Shown here piece after piece: positions 1 to 5,639 of a stretch of DNA of 8,684 nt. Positions within the stretch are counted from its first letter, which is position 1; every line of letters starts with the position of its first letter. The position numbers and the translations under genes were made by a program. Location of the stretch: the NCBI GenBank assembly GCA_031280705.1, contig JAITGJ010000009.1, positions 1-8,684 of the forward strand, read 5' to 3'. The notes beneath the pieces were generated by a model. That model did no database searches and was not told the origin of the DNA. It was given only the letters and a program-made list of their open reading frames with translations. This DNA comes from Spirochaetaceae bacterium (lineage in GTDB: Bacteria; Spirochaetota; Spirochaetia; Treponematales; Breznakiellaceae).

Positions 1-76
1 GCAAAGCCGGCAGTCCGGCGCTGCACAGGGCCGCCATGCCCAGGAAAATCTTCCATGAAACTTTGGTCTTCTCCAC
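1..76 (-). CDS. N-terminus of an exported protein (partial, runs off the left edge)
   Basis: Read on the minus strand from a GTG at 76-74, the frame stays open for 25 codons to the window edge. The peptide begins MEKTKVSWKIFLGMAALCSA and continues with GLPAL: three lysines, then an uninterrupted hydrophobic stretch, which is the shape of a Sec signal peptide. A strong purine-rich Shine-Dalgarno (GGGGGAG, 92-86) lies 9 nt upstream of the GTG, which supports this start over the later in-frame ATG at codon 14. Alanine at and near -1/-3 would allow signal peptidase I cleavage around residues 20-24; I do not see a convincing lipobox. It is divergent from the response-regulator gene, with only 49 bp between the two starts. 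Exported solute-binding proteins often sit beside YesN-type regulators, so that is one guess, but nothing here identifies the product. Confidence 0.5.
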   Translation of the reverse strand, partial: MEKTKVSWKIFLGMAALCSAGLPAL

Positions 77-77
77 G

Positions 78-106
78 TTTACACACTCCCCCTGCCATGC
101 TATAGT
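78..106 (+). promoter_or_regulatory. Sigma70-like extended -10 promoter of the response-regulator gene
   Basis: TTTACA at 78-83 (5 of 6... only the third and fifth positions depart from TTGACA) is followed after exactly 17 bp by TATAGT at 101-106 (5 of 6 to TATAAT), with a TG one base upstream of the -10 (98-99). Transcription would begin near 112-114, leaving a leader of about 12-14 nt before the ATG at 126. The leader has only a weak A-rich Shine-Dalgarno (AAGAAA). The -35 lies 1 bp from the divergent GTG start, and the spacer contains that gene's Shine-Dalgarno. An imperfect 15-bp dyad (103-117, arms TAGT and ACTA) covers the -10 and start point and could be an operator. Confidence 0.6.
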
Positions 107-125
107 GTAAAATACTACAAGAAAA

Positions 126-1751
126 ATGAAAAAGATACTACTCGTTGATGATGAGTATATCGTGCGCCTGGGCCTCAAGACCATTGTTGACTGGGCCGCG
201 TTTGGCTATGCAGTGGCCGGGGAAGCGGCCAACGGCAGGGAAGCCTTTGACTTTTTCGAGAAAAACCCGGTGGATGTTATCCTTACGGATATTAAAATGC
301 CGGTGATGGACGGGATAGAGCTTACCCGCCGGGTGAGGGAGCGGAACAAAAAAACACAGATTATTATTTTAAGCCACTACGATGAATTTTCCTATGCGCA
401 GGAAGCGATAAACCTGGGCGCGTTCCGGTACATCCTAAAATCAGAGCTGACCAAAACAAACCTTGAAAACACGCTGAAATCCCTGTACCTGGATTCCGGG
501 CTTTCACCGGAGACAGAACAAAAAGCCGGATGGAAAGAAAACCTGGAAGGGTTTATCGAAAAACACCTGCTGCCCTCGTTTAACCGGCTGTTTAAGGACG
601 AGCGGGAGGAACAGCATATCCGGCTGCCGGAGTCCGCGTTTCCGCCCGGGGCTGCAGGCGGCATTGTGCTGTTCAGCGTATCATGCAGGACCACGCCGCT
701 TTCCAGCGAGGCGCGGGAAAAATTCCCCAAAACCATCGCCGTTTTGTTTGAGGACACCTTCGCGGGCCTTGCCGGCGCGGGCGAATATTATGGCGATAAT
801 TTTTATTTCGCGGCTATCGCGCCGCAAGCGGCGATTGCGCCGTTCGCAGAGCCAAAAAACGCCGATGCCAAAACGTTTTTTGCGGAAAAAGTGAGCGGCC
901 CCGCCCTCCAATTGGTAAAGAATGTCCGCCGGTACTATGACGTCAATCTTTTTATCGGCGCAAGTTCAGTGGGAAAACCGGACGAGTATCGCCGGCTTTT
1001 ACGGGAGGCGCACCAGGCCCGCCGCGACTGTTTCTTTTCGCAAAAAGTATTTGTGGGTGTTTTCGATGCCGGTTCGGGCGGCAGGGAAAACAAAAACGCG
1101 CAAAAAAGCGTTCAGATAAGTTATACAAGGCTGGTTGAATTAATCGGCGCCAATCAAAAGAACGCGATGCTGGAATACATACAAACGATTTTCCGTGAAC
1201 TGCGGGAGTCAGGCAGTTATTCCGCGGTATACGGCGCTTTTGTTGATTTTCTTTCGGCAGGAAAACTGATACACGAAAAATACCAGCTTGAGGAAGAAGC
1301 GTCTTTAAGCGGGCACAAATTCAAGCATGACGCTTTTTTTGACCTCCCCTTTATCGGCGATGTGGAAATGTATATCTATGAATTGTACCTTTCACTGCTG
1401 TATACCAAGCAGAACGGCAAGGCGGGCTATTCCCATATTGTAAAGCGGTGTATTGAATTTATCGAGCGCGAGTACGAACACAATATCGGCCTGGCCGAAG
1501 CCGCGGAATACGCCGGGGTTAGCCACAGTTATCTGTCATTCATTTTCAAGCAGGAAACCGGCGTTAATTTTAATGCTGCCCTTGCGCGGCGCCGGATTGA
1601 AAAAGCCAAAAAACTTCTTGCCTCCACAAGCCTTAAAATTTACGAAGTCGCGGAAAAAACCGGTTTTTCAAACCCCTACTATTTCAGCAAGGTATTCCGG
1701 GAAATCGCGGGCTGCACCTGCAAGGAATACCGCGCCCTGGGCGGCAAATGA
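126..1751 (+). CDS. YesN/AraC-family two-component response regulator
   Basis: A 541-residue cytoplasmic DNA-binding regulator. Residues 1-120 are a CheY-like receiver: acidic pocket D8/D9, phospho-acceptor D55 in VILTD, the following KMPVMDG loop, switch S83 and the invariant K105 (ILKS). Residues about 438-541 are an AraC/XylS double helix-turn-helix: the first HTH covers LAEAAEYAGVSHSYLS, the second IYEVAEKTGFSNPYYFSKVF, ending in the usual KEYR segment. The middle (about 120-435) is poorly conserved linker and sensor-like sequence, as is normal for YesN proteins of 500-550 residues. A membrane histidine kinase of the YesM type would be the expected partner, but none lies in the window. 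The family usually controls carbohydrate uptake or metabolism genes; the target here is unknown, with the divergent exported-protein gene the nearest candidate. The ATG fits because the receiver begins immediately (MKKILLVDDE). The stop lies 2 bp before a strong terminator. Confidence 0.93.
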   Translation: MKKILLVDDEYIVRLGLKTIVDWAAFGYAVAGEAANGREAFDFFEKNPVDVILTDIKMPVMDGIELTRRVRERNKKTQIIILSHYDEFSYAQEAINLGAFRYILKSELTKTNLENTLKSLYLDSGLSPETEQKAGWKENLEGFIEKHLLPSFNRLFKDEREEQHIRLPESAFPPGAAGGIVLFSVSCRTTPLSSEAREKFPKTIAVLFEDTFAGLAGAGEYYGDNFYFAAIAPQAAIAPFAEPKNADAKTFFAEKVSGPALQLVKNVRRYYDVNLFIGASSVGKPDEYRRLLREAHQARRDCFFSQKVFVGVFDAGSGGRENKNAQKSVQISYTRLVELIGANQKNAMLEYIQTIFRELRESGSYSAVYGAFVDFLSAGKLIHEKYQLEEEASLSGHKFKHDAFFDLPFIGDVEMYIYELYLSLLYTKQNGKAGYSHIVKRCIEFIEREYEHNIGLAEAAEYAGVSHSYLSFIFKQETGVNFNAALARRRIEKAKKLLASTSLKIYEVAEKTGFSNPYYFSKVFREIAGCTCKEYRALGGK

Positions 1752-1753
1752 AA

Positions 1754-1782
1754 ACCCCCGCCTTCCGGCGGGGGTCTGTTTT
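1754..1782. terminator. Bidirectional intrinsic terminator between convergent genes
   Basis: A perfect 9-bp GC-rich stem (ACCCCCGCC at 1754-1762, GGCGGGGGT at 1767-1775) with a TTCC tetraloop. It is followed on the plus strand by CTGTTTT and preceded by AAAA, which becomes a short U-run on the minus transcript. It begins 2 bp after the regulator's stop codon, and on the minus strand lies about 40 bp beyond the lipoprotein stop, as a second terminator for that gene. Confidence 0.85.
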
Positions 1783-1796
1783 GGAAGACCTTCCCC

Positions 1797-1815
1797 AAAA
1801 ATCCGCGCCGCGGAT
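1797..1815 (-). terminator. Intrinsic terminator of the lipoprotein gene
   Basis: Directly after the lipoprotein stop codon (TAG, 1819-1817) the minus strand reads ATCCGC-GGC-GCGGAT and then four further T residues (1800-1797), giving a 6-bp stem with a 3-nt loop and a U-run. The stem is short, but placement and U-run are right. It is backed up by the stronger bidirectional stem at 1754-1775. Confidence 0.6.
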
Positions 1816-1816
1816 A

Positions 1817-4552
1817 CTAGGGCACCTGCTTGAAGTGAATTCTCACCCGTATCCGGCTTTTCCCGGCGGCGTAGTGCTGATACGGGTCGGTGGGCAAAAG
1901 TTCGCCGGTACTCGTGATAATGCCGTCGGCAGCCGCCCAGTCCACATATTCCAGCGCAAAATCTGCCTGGTGGCGGATCCGGTAATAGCTGGTCCTGGTG
2001 GGATTGTTGTCCCCCACGCTGTTGGTTCCCAGCCGGTAATCATGAAATTTGAGGCCGGTTCCCTGATTGTTGACATTGCGCGCGTCCGAAGGCGGATCGC
2101 TGGATGGCCGGAACCCCCGGAATGTATACGGAGACGCGGCCTCAAGAACCAATTCAAGGCTGTAGTACCCCCCGGCAAGCGCGGCAGGGCCGTGGAACTG
2201 GGGTGGAAAGCCTATGTTGTTGTATAGCTTCCCGTCATCAAGATTAACCATATAGGGAAATCCGTCCCGCCAACTCCCGCCCGGAGCATAACTGGCAATG
2301 TGATAATGCTCGCCCAGGGCGCCGGGGGAAAGGCCGGTTCTGGAATCGGCCGCATGGTAATACCAGGTATATTTTACCACGGTGAACAGGGGAGTGGCGT
2401 CGCCATTCACCACCATATCCCGCAGATTATACCCGGCATAGAGGGTAAGCGGCCGCAGCTTACCGGTAAAATCATCCAGGTTGACGGTCCAGACATTTGA
2501 GCGGACAAAGTTTGCGGACTGGGCCGTAACCGCCGGATATTTCCATTCAAGATCAATCGTGTGCGACGCTTCTTCCTTAATATGCAGGTCAAAGTAGTCC
2601 CGCTTGTCCCGCCCAAACCAGAGGTGCGGCGTGAGGCCGTCTCCTTGAGGATACAGTACACGCACCGCGTACACTCCCGGCGGGAGATAAAATTCAATGC
2701 TGTTCCCCGCATGCAAAAGGCGGCTGTAATCGTATACCACAAAGCGCGGCGGTATGCTTCCGTCCTTCAAATGGTGCGTTTCCCCGCCGTGCGAAAGCGG
2801 CGTTATCGACGCCTGCGGCGCTTTCGTCGTCTGGTTTGACTGCACCACATTGTACACATAGGCCGCCGCGCCCGCAGTGTAGTCAGGAGTAGCATTTTCA
2901 GAGGCCGCCACTATCTGAATGCGTCCCAGCGGTCCTTCTCCGCCCGTTCCCGCATTGTGAAAATTTATCCGCACCGCGCCGGAGGGCGTATCCCGATCAT
3001 TAAAACCGCTCATGTATGGATCGAAGTTGTACGTCCGTTTTCCGCCGCCCGCGATAAAAATATTTCCGCAGTCATAGGTTATGCGCCTTTCGTTGATCCG
3101 GATGCCGCTTGCCACATGCGGGGGAGACGCCGTGTAATACAGCCAGTGGAACGAACCGCCCACAATCAGCATTTTGTACACCCCTTCGGGAATGGAGTCC
3201 GGCGCGAAGGCGTGAAAATCTCCCTTGCTTACAAAATAGTCTCCGGTATAACCGGCGCCGCCGTTGTAATGAAGATTGCCGGAAGACGGCGCTTTGGGAT
3301 AATTCTGCTCATCGGTGGGCGGCACATAACCGTCCCCAAAGGCGCCGGGGCCGGTTTCCGGATAAAGATATATTTTAAAAATCTTGAACGGGAGCTGCCC
3401 CGCGTAGCGATTGTACACGGTGAGCGAACCGTTGGACGAGCCGCTTCCGCCGCCATTGCCCCCGCCGCCGTCCGTGGTTTTTGACGAATTTTCCGTAATG
3501 AATATATCGGTGATCGTCTCGTCAACGATGCGCGCCACTTCCTCGTAATACTCGTTCGCGGCCACATAGCACTGCACGATATAGTCCCGCCGTGAACCGG
3601 GCGCGCCCCCGGCAAAAAGCGCCCGTACCTGCGAACCGCCGCCCTGCGGAATCGACGCCGAAAGCGCCAGTTCCTCGGGCGCGTAGTTGTTCACCTGCGT
3701 GCGCGTAATGATTTTTGTGATGGGTCTGTCCGCGAGGTTATTTACGATGCGAAGGGAACCGAAACCGGACGGGGGCCGGTCGGTGATGAGCGAATCGGTG
3801 TACTCAATGGTTACGTTCTGCCCGGCGATAATTGTGCGCGAGACGGCTACGCTCGGTACATCCTTGCCAAGAAGCCGGAAGCGGATCGCCCAGCTTCCCC
3901 GGGGAAGCACCAGGTCCGGCGAAGAGGATTGCCCCGGCGCGATATTCCCGCTCATCCCCGCCGGCGCGGGAATGGCCACCTGTATCCATGACGCGCCGTT
4001 GTTGTATTCAACGCCGGTAATGTACGAAAGCGCGGATTTGTTGATCACGTGCAAAAAACCTTCGTCTTCGGAAAGTACGTCGCCGGGATTTGAGTTGCCC
4101 GAAAGATCCGCGTCCGGCGGCGGGAGCCACTGTGTCTCAAGCGAACCGTTTCCGGAAGTATTTTGATAAAAATACACCGTCGCGGCGCTGCCCTCGCTTA
4201 TCATCACATCATTAATGGAAACGGTTTTTCCCATCGGGCCGTAAATCACGGTAATTTTCCAGAGCCCGGCCGGGAGCGCCACGGATCGCTGATTGCTTTT
4301 TTCCGGCCCCGGCTCCAGGGCGGGCGCACTGTCCTGCCCGGAGAGCGGGGCAAAACTCACCCGGTTGATGTTGAATTCGCGGGTAAGGTTTTTGATGATA
4401 AGGCGGCCATCACCCGGCGCGATGTCGCCGCCCCCGGTTGATCCCTGCGTGCTTCCGTAGGACGGAAGGCCGATGGGGTTGAGGCACGAGCCAAGAACAA
4501 GCGAAAAAAGCGCCGCAAAAAGCGGGAACTTTTTTATGACGGACGTTTTCAT
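1817..4552 (-). CDS. Large modular lipoprotein of unknown function
   Basis: A 911-residue predicted surface or periplasmic lipoprotein. The N-terminus MKTSVIKKFPLFAALFSLVL is a basic-plus-hydrophobic signal followed by GSC, so L20-G21-S22-C23 is a spirochaete-style lipobox with C23 as the lipidated residue. The frame is open upstream to a GTG at 4684, but the ATG at 4552 is preferred: it has AAGGAG 6 nt upstream and starts the signal peptide exactly. After a Ser/Gly-rich tether (31-48) come degenerate repeats, starting near 49, 164, 264, 374 and 524. Each opens with G-x-L-x-I/V-x-N and usually continues with a LP-x-G-x-W/Y segment (93-98, 216-221, 623-628) and a beta-rich end. A Gly/Ser/Asn linker (361-375) separates modules 3 and 4. 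Residues about 670-911 are a distinct Tyr/Trp-rich region. No catalytic motif or known family is recognised; binding or adhesion is possible but only inferred. It is transcribed convergently to the regulator. Confidence 0.88.
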   Translation of the reverse strand: MKTSVIKKFPLFAALFSLVLGSCLNPIGLPSYGSTQGSTGGGDIAPGDGRLIIKNLTREFNINRVSFAPLSGQDSAPALEPGPEKSNQRSVALPAGLWKITVIYGPMGKTVSINDVMISEGSAATVYFYQNTSGNGSLETQWLPPPDADLSGNSNPGDVLSEDEGFLHVINKSALSYITGVEYNNGASWIQVAIPAPAGMSGNIAPGQSSSPDLVLPRGSWAIRFRLLGKDVPSVAVSRTIIAGQNVTIEYTDSLITDRPPSGFGSLRIVNNLADRPITKIITRTQVNNYAPEELALSASIPQGGGSQVRALFAGGAPGSRRDYIVQCYVAANEYYEEVARIVDETITDIFITENSSKTTDGGGGNGGGSGSSNGSLTVYNRYAGQLPFKIFKIYLYPETGPGAFGDGYVPPTDEQNYPKAPSSGNLHYNGGAGYTGDYFVSKGDFHAFAPDSIPEGVYKMLIVGGSFHWLYYTASPPHVASGIRINERRITYDCGNIFIAGGGKRTYNFDPYMSGFNDRDTPSGAVRINFHNAGTGGEGPLGRIQIVAASENATPDYTAGAAAYVYNVVQSNQTTKAPQASITPLSHGGETHHLKDGSIPPRFVVYDYSRLLHAGNSIEFYLPPGVYAVRVLYPQGDGLTPHLWFGRDKRDYFDLHIKEEASHTIDLEWKYPAVTAQSANFVRSNVWTVNLDDFTGKLRPLTLYAGYNLRDMVVNGDATPLFTVVKYTWYYHAADSRTGLSPGALGEHYHIASYAPGGSWRDGFPYMVNLDDGKLYNNIGFPPQFHGPAALAGGYYSLELVLEAASPYTFRGFRPSSDPPSDARNVNNQGTGLKFHDYRLGTNSVGDNNPTRTSYYRIRHQADFALEYVDWAAADGIITSTGELLPTDPYQHYAAGKSRIRVRIHFKQVP

Positions 4553-4558
4553 ACGAGT

Positions 4559-4564
4559 CTCCTT
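4559..4564 (-). promoter_or_regulatory. Shine-Dalgarno that fixes the lipoprotein start
   Basis: AAGGAG on the minus strand lies 6 nt before the ATG at 4552. It decides between that ATG and the in-frame GTG at 4684, which would put 44 non-signal residues ahead of the lipoprotein signal peptide. Confidence 0.8.
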
Positions 4565-4624
4565 GTATGGTATAAAAAGATTTTTAGGACGCGGCAACGC
4601 CGCAGTGGAAGTGCGTAGCGGGGC

Positions 4625-4651
4625 GGCGTCCATGACGGAAGCATGGACGCC
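4625..4651. repeat. Perfect 10-bp inverted repeat in the lipoprotein leader
   Basis: GGCGTCCATG (4625-4634) and CATGGACGCC (4642-4651) are perfect inverted copies separated by 7 nt. No U-run follows on either strand, so it does not look like a terminator. It lies 73 bp upstream of the lipoprotein start and could be a leader-RNA hairpin or a protein-binding site. Confidence 0.65.
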
Positions 4652-4765
4652 CTTCAAAAACGTGCTTGTTCCGGCGGAACCCACCGGCCGTTTGACGGGA
4701 AAAAAGAGGCGAAGGGTGAAAGCTAAATCATTGTGTGGAGATGAATTACCGCAGCGTTTCCCACT

Positions 4766-4777
4766 GGGGGGGGGGGG
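4766..4777. repeat. 12-base poly-G tract (poly-C on the coding strand)
   Basis: An uninterrupted run of 12 G on the plus strand lies 213 bp upstream of the lipoprotein ATG. Homopolymers of this length are prone to slipped-strand mispairing, and poly-G tracts upstream of outer-membrane protein genes vary in Treponema pallidum. No -35/-10 pair clearly brackets the tract here. The run is also where sequencing or assembly could err. Confidence 0.85.
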
Positions 4778-4891
4778 CAGTCATATCCGGAAACAAGCGG
4801 ACATATCTTCCCGCGCCGCTTAAGCTATGAACGCTGAATAACTCCATAAAGTCAAGTATTGTCCATCGCTTCCGTGTCCGCAAGGGGAAAT

Positions 4892-4946
4892 CCGCAAAAA
4901 AAGCCATTTTTTCGCGGCGCAGGCACGGTTGAGCCGTGAAGCCGCG
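4892..4946 (-). terminator. Possible terminator with overlapping, mutually exclusive hairpins after the TetR-family gene
   Basis: Starting 14 nt after the repressor stop, the minus strand can form hairpin A, nested stems CGCGGC/GCCGCG (4946-4941 with 4918-4913) around CACGG/CCGTG (4938-4934 with 4928-4924). A6, TGGC and T7 follow immediately. Hairpin B (4917-4907 with 4902-4892, loop TGGC) uses CCGC, a G-U pair and the A6/T6 runs, and shares bases 4917-4913 with hairpin A. A GC-rich nested stem followed after 10 nt by T7 fits a somewhat irregular terminator for the repressor transcript; the overlap also resembles a conformational switch. Confidence 0.45.
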
Positions 4947-4959
4947 CTGCCGGCGGGGA

Positions 4960-5574
4960 TCAGGCGCGCGGAGGCGGGGCGGCGTCCCGCAGGCGCTCCA
5001 CCGCAAGCTCCACCGCCTGTTTCAGGTTCCCCGCCGATTTACGGTTCAGCACGGTGAGGCGGAAAATTGCCGCTTCCAAAAAACTGTACAGGAGTTCGTC
5101 AACGGTACGGATATTTACGGCGGCAATTTCGCCCGCCTCGACGCCCTCTATCACCATGGACGCGATGATATGACGGACCCGCACCGTCCGGCGGCGCACC
5201 CGCTGGTTCGGGTCGCCGTCATTTTTTGAAATATAGCGGAGATAATCGAGAATAACGTTGAGGAGCTGCCGGTTTTCTTCCAGCTTTTCCAGAATCGCGT
5301 GAAATACGCGGGTGATCCGCTCCACACAGGCAAGGTCCGCCGCCGCGCGTATTTCCAGAATCTGGCGTTCCACGCCGGACAGGAGCTGCTTTATCGAGTA
5401 GTTAAATATTTCTTTTTTGTTTTTGAAGTAGGTGTACAGTGTTGTCCGCGTGATGCCCGCGCGGGCGGCGATTTTCTGTATCGTTACATTTTCAAAACCT
5501 TCATCCATAAAAACTTCAAGCGCGTTCCGCAGAATGTCGCGGCGGCGTTTTTCATGCTCTACCACAATGGCCAT
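4960..5574 (-). CDS. TetR/AcrR-family transcriptional regulator
   Basis: A 204-residue, one-component cytoplasmic regulator of typical TetR-family length. Residues 10-58 are the N-terminal DNA-binding domain: an ILRNALEVFMDEGF helix, then the helix-turn-helix TIQKIAARAGITRTTLYTYF and the KNKKEIF segment that is the family signature. The rest (about 60-200) should be the helical ligand-binding and dimerisation domain, which is too variable to name an inducer. The ATG at 5574 has AAGGAG 9 nt upstream (5589-5584). The C-terminal end is Pro/Arg-rich (APPPRA). Such proteins usually repress a neighbour and themselves. The 62-bp upstream gap holds a 20-bp imperfect dyad that could be the autoregulatory operator, and the downstream lipoprotein gene is the nearest candidate target; both points are inference. 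Confidence 0.92.
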   Translation of the reverse strand: MAIVVEHEKRRRDILRNALEVFMDEGFENVTIQKIAARAGITRTTLYTYFKNKKEIFNYSIKQLLSGVERQILEIRAAADLACVERITRVFHAILEKLEENRQLLNVILDYLRYISKNDGDPNQRVRRRTVRVRHIIASMVIEGVEAGEIAAVNIRTVDELLYSFLEAAIFRLTVLNRKSAGNLKQAVELAVERLRDAAPPPRA

Positions 5575-5595
5575 AGTGTTCCGCTCCTTGCTGCC

Positions 5596-5639
5596 TAACC
5601 GGTGAAACTCCGCCGGTACATCGTGTATGATCCCGGTTA
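5596..5639. promoter_or_regulatory. Dyads upstream of the TetR-family gene, candidate operator
   Basis: The gap holds TAACCGG (5596-5602) and its perfect inverse CCGGTTA (5633-5639), 30 bp apart. A third half-site CCGGT (5613-5617) forms with the first a 20-bp imperfect palindrome (5598-5617, ACCGG N10 CCGGT, 7 of 10 base pairs symmetric). The distal arm overlaps the stop codon of the methyltransferase gene upstream. TetR-family dimers commonly bind palindromes of this size beside their own gene. No clear -35/-10 pair was seen. Confidence 0.4.

Larger units (their letters stand above)
4553..4959 (-). other. 407-bp intergenic region upstream of the lipoprotein gene
   Basis: This gap between the TetR-family gene and the lipoprotein gene holds no convincing gene. 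It contains, in minus-strand order, two overlapping hairpins just after the repressor stop (4946-4892), a TTGACT hexamer at 4855-4850 that resembles a -35 but lacks a good -10, a 12-base C run (G on plus, 4777-4766), a T-run at 4699-4694, small stems (4668-4680 and 4591-4603), a 10-bp inverted repeat (4651-4625) and the lipoprotein Shine-Dalgarno. A 33-codon frame (ATG 4847 to stop 4746) crosses the C run but has no Shine-Dalgarno. I cannot place the lipoprotein promoter with confidence. Confidence 0.6.

Noticed and set aside
1748..2227. 159-codon plus-strand frame after the regulator, and similar long plus-strand frames through 1800-4450.
   Set aside because: They lie antisense to the lipoprotein gene, whose signal peptide, Shine-Dalgarno and repeats show that the minus strand is coding.
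4569..4597. TTGCCG, 17 bp, TATACC on the minus strand as the lipoprotein promoter.
   Set aside because: Spacing is ideal, but transcription would start near 4562, inside the Shine-Dalgarno, so the mRNA would lose its ribosome-binding site.
4553..4684. N-terminal extension of the lipoprotein starting at the GTG at 4684.
   Set aside because: The ATG at 4552 has an ideal Shine-Dalgarno and begins a textbook lipoprotein signal peptide; the extension would bury the signal 44 residues in.
4746..5006. 86-codon minus-strand frame crossing the end of the repressor gene and the poly-C tract.
   Set aside because: It overlaps the repressor gene out of frame, has Arg/Pro-rich composition typical of shadow frames in GC-rich DNA, and has no ribosome-binding site. 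Only its tail is discussed with the poly-G tract.
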